The position numbers were made by a program, and so were the translations under genes. The notes under the pieces are model-generated. The model saw only the letters and a program-made list of their open reading frames with translations. It ran no database searches and was not told the origin of the DNA. Shown in pieces: positions 8,429 to 16,412 of a stretch of DNA of 64,000 bases. Location of the stretch: positions 558,001 through 622,000 of the forward strand of contig NZ_CP116766.1 in NCBI RefSeq assembly GCF_028463985.1, in the 5' to 3' direction. Position 1 is the first letter of the stretch, and every line of letters starts with the position of its first letter. Origin of the DNA: Neisseria lisongii (GTDB taxonomy: Bacteria; Pseudomonadota; Gammaproteobacteria; Burkholderiales; Neisseriaceae).

Positions 8429-8998
8429 TTACAGCCAGATGTCCCGTTCGAGCCGGTCGAGGCGGGCGTTGAGGCGTGCCACGTCGTCCCGCAGGCGGTC
8501 CACTTCTTCTATCCATGCTTCGAGGGTGGCGGCATCGGGAACGGGGGATTCGGGTTCTCGGGAAAATTCGCCGATTTGTTCGGCAATGCTTTGGCCGATT
8601 TGCTTGACCGTTTGTCTTACGGCGTCGGCTTTTTCGGCAATCAGTGCGCCGGCATTCTCGCCGAACAGACGGTTGAGGTCGGCATGGGCATCATAGCGCA
8701 GGCCGCTGAAAATCGGCAGCAGTGCCATGCCGAGAAAAAGGTCGCCGTCGATGCGGATGTCGCCGACACCGGGCTGTTGGTTTTGCAGCAGTTTCTGAAT
8801 GGTGCTGTTGTGGAAAATGATTTCGGTGTCGGCCATGCCTTGGGCGGCTTCGAGAAAGCCATCTTCGCCGATTCGGCCCTGTATGCGGAAACCGGCAATG
8901 CTGAAGCTGACGGTTTTTCCGGTAAATTCGGCAAGATTGCGCTGATGCTGCGGATTTTGCTGAATCAGGTGGTTGATGATGGGAAGTAGGGCGGACAT
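8429..8998 (-). CDS. ubiJ: Ubiquinone biosynthesis accessory factor UbiJ
   Basis: The protein has 189 residues with an SCP2 sterol-carrier-like N-terminal domain (about 10-110), including the usual segment IRIDGDLFLGMALLPI, and a C-terminal coiled coil (about 155-187, EVDRLRDDVARLNARL). UbiJ binds ubiquinone intermediates in the soluble Ubi complex with UbiK. The usual partner ubiB/ubiE genes are not adjacent here. The architecture (SCP2 plus coiled coil) and length support the assignment better than a generic SCP2 protein. Confidence 0.85.
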   Translation of the reverse strand: MSALLPIINHLIQQNPQHQRNLAEFTGKTVSFSIAGFRIQGRIGEDGFLEAAQGMADTEIIFHNSTIQKLLQNQQPGVGDIRIDGDLFLGMALLPIFSGLRYDAHADLNRLFGENAGALIAEKADAVRQTVKQIGQSIAEQIGEFSREPESPVPDAATLEAWIEEVDRLRDDVARLNARLDRLERDIWL

Positions 8999-9032
8999 GG
9001 CTGCTCGGTTTGAAAATGATGGTGTGGGGATT

Positions 9033-9806
9033 TTACAGGCTTAGGCCGTACTCGGAAACGGTATTTACAATTTTTCCGCCGCCGCTGTCGCTTTCGTCAA
9101 ATTCGGGCAGCGGTATGCCGAGTTTGGCGGCTTCGCTGCGGTAAAAAACGGCACGGGGCGGGTGTTCGGCGGCAACGGCGTTTTTAATCCGCTTGCCGTT
9201 CGGGTTTAAGGCCGTCTGAAAAAGGGTGCGGACGGCTTCGTCTTCATGAATGAGATTGACCGGCTGTTTGCCGCCTTTGAGCTTGGTTTTTCCCGCCAAG
9301 CGGCTGACGGGGTGGCGGCGGGCGGAATAAAGGCCGCCGAGGCGGATAATGTCGATATGCGGCACATCGGCGGCGAGCAGCAGTTGTTCGGCGGCGGCGA
9401 TTTTGTGGGCTGATTCGGTTTGCGGGTCGGTCGGCGAAGTTTCATCGCACAATCGGACGCTATCGCCGTAAACGCTGGTGCTGCTGCTGAAAATCAGGTG
9501 TCGGACGGTCAGCGTTTCCGCCAAGCGGACAACCTTGCCGAGCAAACCGGCGTAATCAGGGCAGGACGAGGGCGGAAGCAGGAAAAACCATGTCGGGTGT
9601 TGCCGCCAGTGTTGCCAAAAAGTGTGTGAAAACACATCGGCTTGGTTGAGGTCGGCAATATCCAGCGCCACGGGTAGATTGATGTCGTCCGAAGTCAGGC
9701 TGCGTTTGAGCGCCCGCACACGGCTGCCGTGTTCGTAACATTTTTGCGCCAGCGGCCGCCCCAAATAGCCCAAACCGAACACGCCGCAGTCGGGAACGGG
9801 GGTCAT
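9033..9806 (-). CDS. NAD(P)-dependent epimerase/dehydratase-like SDR protein
   Basis: The protein has 257 residues. An N-terminal GLGYLGRPLAQ nucleotide-binding loop (near residue 10) and the SSSTSVYGD segment in mid-protein place it in the atypical SDR group related to YeeZ. The catalytic Tyr is in VYGD, but the Lys of the classical YxxxK is not evident. The ATG at 9804-9806 was chosen because it overlaps the stop of the upstream LOG gene (ATGA) and because residues before it do not match the family. Substrate unknown. Uptake-sequence codons occur inside the gene. Confidence 0.82.
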   Translation of the reverse strand: MTPVPDCGVFGLGYLGRPLAQKCYEHGSRVRALKRSLTSDDINLPVALDIADLNQADVFSHTFWQHWRQHPTWFFLLPPSSCPDYAGLLGKVVRLAETLTVRHLIFSSSTSVYGDSVRLCDETSPTDPQTESAHKIAAAEQLLLAADVPHIDIIRLGGLYSARRHPVSRLAGKTKLKGGKQPVNLIHEDEAVRTLFQTALNPNGKRIKNAVAAEHPPRAVFYRSEAAKLGIPLPEFDESDSGGGKIVNTVSEYGLSL

Positions 9807-10408
9807 GCCTGTTCTCCGGCGGTTTTCCATGCCGGTTCCATCCATTTTTGGGATTCGGTAAAACGGTAGTCCGCCATTTGCGCCAGCAGCGTTTGCGGGC
9901 AGTCGCTGACGCACAGCAGCTTCATGTTTGCCTGCGGCATAAAGCCGGTATCGGCGGTGTGCTGCATCAGGGCAATCAGCGGGTCGAAAAAACCGTCGGT
10001 ATTGAGCAGGCCGATGGGTTTGGCGTGGCGGCGCAGTTGCGCCAGCGAGAGGACTTCAAACAGCTCTTCATAAGTGCCGATGCCGCCGGGTAGGGCAATA
10101 AAGCCGTCGGCCAAGTCAATCATTTTACTTTTGCGGCTGGGCATATCGGGCGTTTCAATCAGTTCGCTCAAGCCCGGGTGGGCCATTTCTTTTTCCAGCA
10201 GAAAAGTGGGAATCACGCCGATGACCCGTCCGCCCTCAGCCAGCGCTGCGTCGGCAACCGTACCCATCAGGCCGATTTTGCCGCCGCCGTAAACCAGTGT
10301 GCTGCCCTGTCGGGCGATGGCGGCACCGGCGGCCTGTGCGGATTGGTAATAGGTTTTGCTGTTGCCCAGATTGGAGCCGCAATATACGGCGATGTGGTTT
10401 AATGTCAT
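9803..10408 (-). CDS. LOG family protein (TIGR00730)
   Basis: The protein has 201 residues. The LOG signature PGGIGTYEE lies at about residues 106-114, with the GGGKIGLMG loop near 41-49. Characterised members are nucleoside 5'-monophosphate phosphoribohydrolases that release free base from AMP or cytokinin nucleotides; others are annotated as Rossmann-fold nucleotide-binding proteins. It is coupled by a four-base overlap to the SDR gene downstream. DUS hairpin sequences lie upstream of the start, at 10423-10464. Confidence 0.9.
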   Translation of the reverse strand: MTLNHIAVYCGSNLGNSKTYYQSAQAAGAAIARQGSTLVYGGGKIGLMGTVADAALAEGGRVIGVIPTFLLEKEMAHPGLSELIETPDMPSRKSKMIDLADGFIALPGGIGTYEELFEVLSLAQLRRHAKPIGLLNTDGFFDPLIALMQHTADTGFMPQANMKLLCVSDCPQTLLAQMADYRFTESQKWMEPAWKTAGEQA

Positions 10409-10453
10409 GATGTGTGTCCTTGAGGCCGTCTGAAAATCTGCTTTGCCCGTTTT

Positions 10454-11101
10454 TCAGACGGCCTGCGTTTGGCTTAAGGCACGGATTTTGTCGTCAAACT
10501 CGGCGGTGTGCTGCGCAAGCAGGTAGGGACGCAGCAGGCTGAGGGTGCGGCGGATACCGTGGGCTTTGGAATGCTCGGTGAGCTTGTTTTTGCCCTGCAG
10601 CGAGCTGTCGAAGTCGAACCAGTATTTGGTAATCATCCACATATTGACGGCAAGGTCGTTCATGGCGGTCGGGTCGGCGTGGATAATGTTTAACGTATTG
10701 AGCTGGTTTAATAATTTCAGCAGAAGCGGCGACACTTTGGCGTGGGTGAAGCCGTTGTGTTCGCCCAATAATTCGGCGCTGCGGGAAAGCAGGGTATTGA
10801 CATCCCGAAACAGAAAACGGTAATCCCACATCACATCGTAAATACCCGCCATATAGCTGATGGCTTCGCCGACATTGGCCGGTAGCGGCGTGGTGTTGAG
10901 GTAATGCAGGATATGTTCGCTGTAGCGCTTGAATAATTGAACGATGATTTCGTCTTTGTTGCGGAAATGGTAATACAGATTGCCGGGGCTGATGCCCAGA
11001 TGCGCCGCAATATGGTTGGTGCTGATATTGCGTTCGCCTTCTTCGTTAAACAGCGTCAGGGCGGTGTCGATAATATGGTTGTAAGTATGGTTGCGTGCCA
11101 C
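10454..11101 (-). CDS. TetR/AcrR family transcriptional regulator
   Basis: The 215-residue form begins at a GTG (11099-11101) preceded by AAGGA. The longer frame from an ATG at 11185 would add a hydrophobic stretch unlike TetR proteins. The N-terminal helix-turn-helix is clear: IIDTALTLFNEEGERNIST, then HIAAHLGISPGNLYYHF. The C-terminal ligand domain is large and reads as intact. The stop codon TGA falls inside an uptake sequence. It lies just downstream of murB, and its target is unknown. Control of the nearby norM pump or APE genes is possible but not shown by the sequence. Confidence 0.87.
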   Translation of the reverse strand: MARNHTYNHIIDTALTLFNEEGERNISTNHIAAHLGISPGNLYYHFRNKDEIIVQLFKRYSEHILHYLNTTPLPANVGEAISYMAGIYDVMWDYRFLFRDVNTLLSRSAELLGEHNGFTHAKVSPLLLKLLNQLNTLNIIHADPTAMNDLAVNMWMITKYWFDFDSSLQGKNKLTEHSKAHGIRRTLSLLRPYLLAQHTAEFDDKIRALSQTQAV

Positions 11102-11189
11102 GGCATGATTCCTTTGCAGTTGGGTTACAGACGGTAGGCATAGTGCATTCGCTAAAAGTAGGACAAGGCGTGCCAACGCCGCCATGTTT

Positions 11190-12221
11190 TTAAACTAGGG
11201 CGGGAAGCCAGTTGGGTTCGGTTTCAAGTTCGACTTGGAAGGCTTGGCGCACGGTTTGGCGGATATGTTGCGCCAAACGGTAAACATCCTGCCCTGTTGC
11301 CTGATTTTTATTGACCAAAACCAAAGCCTGTTTGTCGTGTACCGCCGCTCCGCCGATTTGGTGTCCTTTCAGACGGCATTGGTCGATCAGCCAGCCGGCT
11401 GCCAGCTTCACGCTGCCGTCCGCTTGCGGATAACGGGGCATGGCGGGATATTTTTCGAGCAGGGTCTGCGCCGTTTGGGCGGATACAACGGGGTTTTTGA
11501 AAAAACTGCCGACATTGCCCAGTATTTTCGGGTCGGGCAATTTGCTGTTGCGGATGGCGCAGACGGCGGCGGAAACATCTTGTGCCGTCGGCGCTCTGCC
11601 GCCGCAGCGTTCGGCAACCGCCGCCGCCAGATCGCCGTAACCCAAATCGGCATGAAAGGTTTCTTTCAGCGCAAACACCACGGCGGTAATCACATAACGC
11701 CCTTTGCCCGCCTGTTTGAACAGGCTTTCCCGATAGGCAAAACGGCATTCTGCATTGCTCAATTCGACAAATTCCAGCGTGTCCAAATCAAAACAGCGTA
11801 CGCTGTGAATCACATCTTTGACTTCCACGCCGTAAGCGCCGATGTTCTGCACCGGCGAAGCGCCCACCGTTCCCGGAATCAGGCTTAAGTTTTCCAAACC
11901 GCTCAAGCCCAGTTTCAGCGTGTGGCAAACAAAATCATGCCAGATTTCTCCGGCCTGCGCTTCGATGAACACCACTCCGTTTGAGCGGCCGGTTTCCCGA
12001 ATGCCCTTGTTTTCAAGATGCACGACCAAACCATGATAATCTTCCGTCAGCAGAATATTGCTGCCGCCGCCCAGCCACAACACGCTTTGGCGGTCAAATT
12101 CGGGTAGGCGGACAATATCGGGCAAATCCTGCTCATGGCTCAGGGCGACAAAGGCTTTGGCTTTGGCACGCAGCCCGAATGTATTGTAAGGCGTTAAATC
12201 GGTATCGAAAGTTGCTTGCAT
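11190..12221 (-). CDS. murB: UDP-N-acetylenolpyruvoylglucosamine reductase
   Basis: The protein has 343 residues and is a type I MurB, which reduces UDP-GlcNAc-enolpyruvate to UDP-MurNAc with NADPH and FAD in peptidoglycan synthesis. It begins DLTPYNTFGLRAKA and carries the FAD-binding LWLGGGSNILL (near residues 49-59), SLIPGTVGASPVQNIGAYG, and a C-terminal GSFFKNP segment with the catalytic serine. Length equals that of E. coli-type MurB. The TetR gene lies just downstream on the same strand. Confidence 0.96.
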   Translation of the reverse strand: MQATFDTDLTPYNTFGLRAKAKAFVALSHEQDLPDIVRLPEFDRQSVLWLGGGSNILLTEDYHGLVVHLENKGIRETGRSNGVVFIEAQAGEIWHDFVCHTLKLGLSGLENLSLIPGTVGASPVQNIGAYGVEVKDVIHSVRCFDLDTLEFVELSNAECRFAYRESLFKQAGKGRYVITAVVFALKETFHADLGYGDLAAAVAERCGGRAPTAQDVSAAVCAIRNSKLPDPKILGNVGSFFKNPVVSAQTAQTLLEKYPAMPRYPQADGSVKLAAGWLIDQCRLKGHQIGGAAVHDKQALVLVNKNQATGQDVYRLAQHIRQTVRQAFQVELETEPNWLPALV

Positions 12222-12264
12222 GGGAAATCTTTTTCAGTTAAACAGATTGGGCGGCACACAGTTT

Positions 12265-13641
12265 TCAGACGGCCTTGCCCGAGAGCAGGGCTTTGCTGCA
12301 TTTTTCCAGACAATACACCAAAGCCAGCGCCGCAATCGTCAGCGACACAATCAGCGCCGTCCAAAAGCCGTAAATGCCCATCTCGAAATAATACGCCAGC
12401 AGATAGCCCGGCAACAGGCCGAAGCCCCAAAACGCCACCGCATGAATCATCATCGGCACATTGGTGATTTTATAGCCCCGCAGCGCATAAGAAGCAATGC
12501 ACTGCGTACAGTCGGCAAGCTGAAACAGCGCCGCAAACAGCAGCACCGCCGCCGACACCGACACCACCACTGCATCATCGGTGTACATTTCCACCAGCGG
12601 AAAACGTAATAATACCAAACCCAGAGCGGTTACAACAGCCAAAGCCCAGCCCAACACCAGCGATACCCCCGAAAGATAGCGTGCCAGCGCAAAATCCCGT
12701 TGTCCCAAAGCAAAGCCTACCCGCACCATGCCCGCCGAGCCCACACTTTGCGGCACCATATAAATCATCCCCGTCAGGCTGATTACCACCTGCTGCGCCG
12801 CCACATAATCCTCGCCCAGCTTCGCCACCAAAATCACAATAAACGAAAACGCACTGGCTTCCAGAAAATACGACAAACCGATCGGCGCACCCAGTTTGCC
12901 GATATTTTTCAACGCCGCCCAATCCGGCTTGCTGAACGCCGTCGTCAGCCCGAAAGGCCGGAAAAAACGCTGTTTGGCAATACACAAACCCAACGCCGCC
13001 GCACTAAACCAAAACACCAGCGCCGTCGCCACCCCGCAGCCCGCACCGCCCAAAGCCGGTAGCCCGAATTTGCCATAGACAAACGCATAATTGAGCGGCA
13101 CATTCAACACAAACGCCGCAAAGCTCACCAGCATAATCACACGGGGACGGTTGAGGCTCGAAGCATAAGCGTGCAGCGCACGGTGTACCATCGCCGCCGG
13201 CATCGCCAAACCGGTAAACAGCATATATTGCGCCATCATGTTTTCCACATAATCGCTCAAAGTCAGCCAATTTTGAAACGGCACAATCACCGCCCACATC
13301 AGCAGCATCCCAAACAGCCCCAGCAACAGCCCGAACCACAGCCCCTGCCGCCCCGTTTCCCCGACTTCACTGTATTTGCCCGCCCCGAAAAGCTGCGCAA
13401 TCAGCGGATTAAGCGCCGTCATAATCCCGATAAACGTAATATAAATAGTCGAAAACGCACTGCTGCCCAGCGCCACCGCCGCCAAATCATCTTTCCCCGC
13501 ACCGCCGGCCATCACCGTATCCACAAACCCGATACCCACCTGCGCCACCTGCGCCAACAGCATCGGCACCGCCAACACGATTAAATGGCGGATTTCTTTT
13601 TTAAACACAGGAAAAGCAAAACGGTTGAGGTCGAGTAGCAT
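12265..13641 (-). CDS. norM: MATE family multidrug efflux transporter NorM
   Basis: This 458-residue inner-membrane protein has twelve predicted hydrophobic helices in two homologous halves. It begins MLLDLNRFAFPVFKKEIRHL and continues VPMLLAQVAQVGIGFVDTVMAG, which reads like the meningococcal/gonococcal NorM Na+-coupled exporter of cationic drugs. The ATG at 13639-13641 was preferred to one 27 codons upstream because it matches that start. The upstream stretch is a hydrophobic leader read from intergenic sequence. No regulator is adjacent other than the TetR gene beyond murB. Confidence 0.93.
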   Translation of the reverse strand: MLLDLNRFAFPVFKKEIRHLIVLAVPMLLAQVAQVGIGFVDTVMAGGAGKDDLAAVALGSSAFSTIYITFIGIMTALNPLIAQLFGAGKYSEVGETGRQGLWFGLLLGLFGMLLMWAVIVPFQNWLTLSDYVENMMAQYMLFTGLAMPAAMVHRALHAYASSLNRPRVIMLVSFAAFVLNVPLNYAFVYGKFGLPALGGAGCGVATALVFWFSAAALGLCIAKQRFFRPFGLTTAFSKPDWAALKNIGKLGAPIGLSYFLEASAFSFIVILVAKLGEDYVAAQQVVISLTGMIYMVPQSVGSAGMVRVGFALGQRDFALARYLSGVSLVLGWALAVVTALGLVLLRFPLVEMYTDDAVVVSVSAAVLLFAALFQLADCTQCIASYALRGYKITNVPMMIHAVAFWGFGLLPGYLLAYYFEMGIYGFWTALIVSLTIAALALVYCLEKCSKALLSGKAV

Positions 13642-13813
13642 AAATAAAGTCGCAATAAAAAGAAAAAAGGACAACAGAAACAGCAGGCCGTCTGAAAACA
13701 GAAATGCCGGTTTTTGCGCCAAACCGACAATTATAATCCAAAACGCTTAGATATGTTGGAGAAGCGGTTTAATCTTTATGCTAAACAGGGAAACAGGACT
13801 TTCGGTTACATTA

Positions 13814-13853
13814 AGGCCGTCTGAAAATCGGTTGTTTGATTTTCAGACGGCCT
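13814..13853. terminator. DUS inverted-repeat terminator
   Basis: AGGCCGTCTGAAAATC (13814-13829) pairs with GATTTTCAGACGGCCT (13838-13853), a 16-bp perfect stem, directly after the leftward MFS gene. Confidence 0.8.
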
Positions 13854-13862
13854 GTTTTCACC

Positions 13863-15209
13863 TTAAACCGAGGCTTCGGCTTTGTTGCGGTAAAGGAAAT
13901 ATTTCGCAGTCAGACATGCGGCGATGATGAGTGCGGGGACGGTCAGGGCGGTGGCGACGGTGGAGAAGTTCCAGCCTGCGTTGAGCATCCATGCACCGGC
14001 GAAGGCGGAGAGAATAGCGCCGGTGCGGCCGATGCCGTGCATCCAGCTGTTGCCGGTGGCTCGGGCGCTTAGGGGGAAGAAGTTGCTGGACAGGGCGTTC
14101 ATGCCGGTGCCGCCGCCGTTGAATGCAGCGCCGATGTAGAACGAGGTCAGACACAGCAGCATGTATTCGGGACCCAAGCTGCTCATGAATACCAGCACGA
14201 CAGCGCCGCTGAGGTATGAAAGTGCCAAGACGCGGTGCGGTTCGAAGCGGTCCATAAACCAGCCCAGCATAATCGAACCCAATGGGCCGCCGAGTTGGAA
14301 CATTGCCGAGATAATCGATGCCTGCGCTGCAGTCATGCCTGATTCTTTAATCATGGTCGGCATCCAGCTGCCCAGTAGATACACTAAAAACAGGTGGCTG
14401 AAATAAATTGCCCACAGCAGCAGCGTACCGCCCCGATAGTGTGTGCTTAACACGGTTTTAATCGGGTTTTCGCCGGTATTTTTTACCGTAACCGCTGCGG
14501 GAATGGTGAAGGTGCTGTGTTCGGTGGTGCTGCCGGGGGCGCACCATTCGACGATTTTGCGGATTTGGGTGCGGTCGCCGCCTTTATGTACCATAAACGC
14601 CAGCGATTCGGGCAATTTGAACACCATAAATATGCTCAATAAAATCGGGATAATGCCGCCGAAATAAAACACGCTCGGCCAGCCGAATTGCGGAATCATC
14701 CACGCCGCCAAAAAGCCGCCGCCCGCTGCGCCGACGGTAAAACCGGCAAATACAATGGTGACCAGCAGGGCGCTGCGGCGTTCGGGGGAATATTCTTTTG
14801 CCAAGGTGGCCACCATCGGCATAATGCCGCCCATTGCAAATCCGGCGATAAAGCGGAAGGCAATCATGTGCCAGATTTGGCTGGCAAAGGCAACCAACAG
14901 GGTAAAAGTGCCGAATGTCAATACGCTTGCAATCAATATCTTGCGCCGACCGAAGCGGTCGCCCAGTGGACCTGCAGCCAGTGCGCCGAAGGTTAAGCCA
15001 AACAGAGCGGCGCTCAAAACCGGTGCCAAATCGTTGTTGGATAACTGCCAGGCTTCTTTCAGGCTCGGGCCGACAAAGCCCATAATCACCACATCGAAGC
15101 CGTCCATCACCACAATCAGAAAACAGAGGAAAATCACCAGTTTCTGATAGGTGCTGACGCTGCGGCTGTCAAGCAGTTCCCGTACGTTGATTTCATGTTG
15201 TTGCGACAT
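13863..15209 (-). CDS. MFS aromatic acid:H+ symporter (AAHS family)
   Basis: This 448-residue inner-membrane protein has twelve predicted helices. The region DGFDVVIMGFVGPSLKEAW in helix 1 and GPLGDRFGRRKIL between helices 2 and 3 are hallmarks of AAHS transporters such as PcaK (4-hydroxybenzoate) and related protocatechuate, benzoate and shikimate/quinate carriers. It is paired on the same strand with the shikimate dehydrogenase paralogue 84 bases upstream. Its position beside an aryl polyene cluster, whose starter is a hydroxybenzoate-type acid, is suggestive, but the transported acid cannot be read from sequence. Confidence 0.88.
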   Translation of the reverse strand: MSQQHEINVRELLDSRSVSTYQKLVIFLCFLIVVMDGFDVVIMGFVGPSLKEAWQLSNNDLAPVLSAALFGLTFGALAAGPLGDRFGRRKILIASVLTFGTFTLLVAFASQIWHMIAFRFIAGFAMGGIMPMVATLAKEYSPERRSALLVTIVFAGFTVGAAGGGFLAAWMIPQFGWPSVFYFGGIIPILLSIFMVFKLPESLAFMVHKGGDRTQIRKIVEWCAPGSTTEHSTFTIPAAVTVKNTGENPIKTVLSTHYRGGTLLLWAIYFSHLFLVYLLGSWMPTMIKESGMTAAQASIISAMFQLGGPLGSIMLGWFMDRFEPHRVLALSYLSGAVVLVFMSSLGPEYMLLCLTSFYIGAAFNGGGTGMNALSSNFFPLSARATGNSWMHGIGRTGAILSAFAGAWMLNAGWNFSTVATALTVPALIIAACLTAKYFLYRNKAEASV

Positions 15210-15243
15210 TGTATTCTCCCGTGTAGCCGTGGATTATGATGTT

Positions 15244-15280
15244 TTCAGACGGCCTGCGAAATGGCCTAGGCCGTCTGAAA
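15244..15280. repeat. Outward-facing DUS pair
   Basis: TTCAGACGGCCT (15244-15255) and AGGCCGTCTGAAA (15268-15280) lie between the MFS and aroE-like genes. The arms face the opposite way from the usual terminator hairpins but still form an inverted repeat. Confidence 0.6.
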
Positions 15281-15293
15281 TTCTTTGGAACAA

Positions 15294-16130
15294 TCAATAT
15301 TGGATTTTTGCCACTTGGCGCAAGTGTTCGGCGGTGGTGGTCGGCAAGCCGAAATATTCCAGATAAACCGGAATCTGTTCAAACAGCATATCGGTACCGA
15401 TTTGTACTGTGCAGCCTTTGGCTTTGACAGCAGCTAAAAAAGCCGTGGTTTCGCCCTGCAGCACCACATCGCCGACATAAGCCTGCGGCGAAATGCGGGC
15501 AACATCCATCGGCATCGGATCATGTTCATACATGCCCAGCGGCGTGGCATTGACCACCAAATCGAAACCGTCAGGATCGTTGCTGCCAGTCTCGACAATC
15601 AAATCGGGATAATGGTTTTTCAGACGGCCTGCCAAGGCTTCGGCGGAAGCAGCATTTAAATCGCAAACGGCCAAGCGTGCCACACCGGCTTCGGCCAACG
15701 AAGCAGCAATGGCGCAGCCGACCCCGCCGCAGCCGACCACCAAAGCAGCCTTGCCTTGCGGCGTAAAACCTTTGCGGCGCACGCTGCGTACAAAGCCTTC
15801 GCCATCGAACATATCGCCTTCGAGTTTGCCGTCAGCACCCAGTCGCACTGCGTTGCAAGAACCGGCGATTTGTGCAGTCGGCGAGAGACGTTCGACCAAA
15901 CCGATGGTGGTAACCTTGTGCGGCATGGTAATCAATGCGCCGATCACGTTGCCGCAACTGAATATGCTGCGTAAAAATTCGGGATAAACAGTCGCTTGTG
16001 AAGAAAACGGTACCACTAGCGCATTGATACCGGCGGCTTCAAAATAGGGGTTGTAAATCATCGGCGATTTGAACGTTTGCGTCGGGTAGCCGATATGGGC
16101 AATCACTTTGGTCGAGCCGTTGATGTTCAT
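15294..16130 (-). CDS. Shikimate/quinate dehydrogenase family protein (AroE-like)
   Basis: The protein has 278 residues. The N-terminal substrate domain has FKSPMIYNPYF and the catalytic lysine in MPHK (near residue 71). The second catalytic residue lies in GDMFDGEGF (near 108). The NAD(P)-binding loop is VVGCGGVGCAIAAS. It departs from canonical AroE (usually IGxPIxHSKSPxIH and NTDG), so it looks like a paralogue, perhaps acting on quinate or another cyclohexane acid rather than the housekeeping AroE. Its partner gene encodes an aromatic-acid transporter, which fits uptake and conversion of shikimate or quinate. Confidence 0.8.
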   Translation of the reverse strand: MNINGSTKVIAHIGYPTQTFKSPMIYNPYFEAAGINALVVPFSSQATVYPEFLRSIFSCGNVIGALITMPHKVTTIGLVERLSPTAQIAGSCNAVRLGADGKLEGDMFDGEGFVRSVRRKGFTPQGKAALVVGCGGVGCAIAASLAEAGVARLAVCDLNAASAEALAGRLKNHYPDLIVETGSNDPDGFDLVVNATPLGMYEHDPMPMDVARISPQAYVGDVVLQGETTAFLAAVKAKGCTVQIGTDMLFEQIPVYLEYFGLPTTTAEHLRQVAKIQY

Positions 16131-16412
16131 GAAGATTCTCCTGTGAAGCGTGTGTTTTCAGACGGCATGGAATAGCCAAGCGCCGGAAAGTGTAATGCAG
16201 GGTTACATTTATTTACAAGTTTTTGAAATAACCTTGCCGGATTTTAGCAGAGTGTGTCTGGTTTTATGGTGGTTTTGCTGATTTATACTGAAATAATGGC
16301 ATATTCTGCTATGAAATCAATGCAGCGGAAGAGAGTTTCTGCTGAAAAAAGTGATTCATGCCGTCTGAAAAATTTCAGACGGCATGAAAATAATCCGCTT
16401 ATAAAGCAGTGT
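16131..16412. other. Intergenic region between the aroE-like gene and the APE cluster
   Basis: About 280 bases without a credible gene. It is AT-rich near 16190-16300. It holds one DUS pair, 16358-16385, of the ATGCCGTCTGAA form rather than the AGGCC form used elsewhere. That pair is a likely terminator for the leftward APE operon ending at 16413. Confidence 0.6.
16358..16385. terminator. DUS inverted-repeat terminator of the leftward APE operon
   Basis: ATGCCGTCTGAAA (16358-16370) and TTTCAGACGGCAT (16373-16385) form a 13-bp stem 28 bases beyond the MMPL stop codon. Confidence 0.75.
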
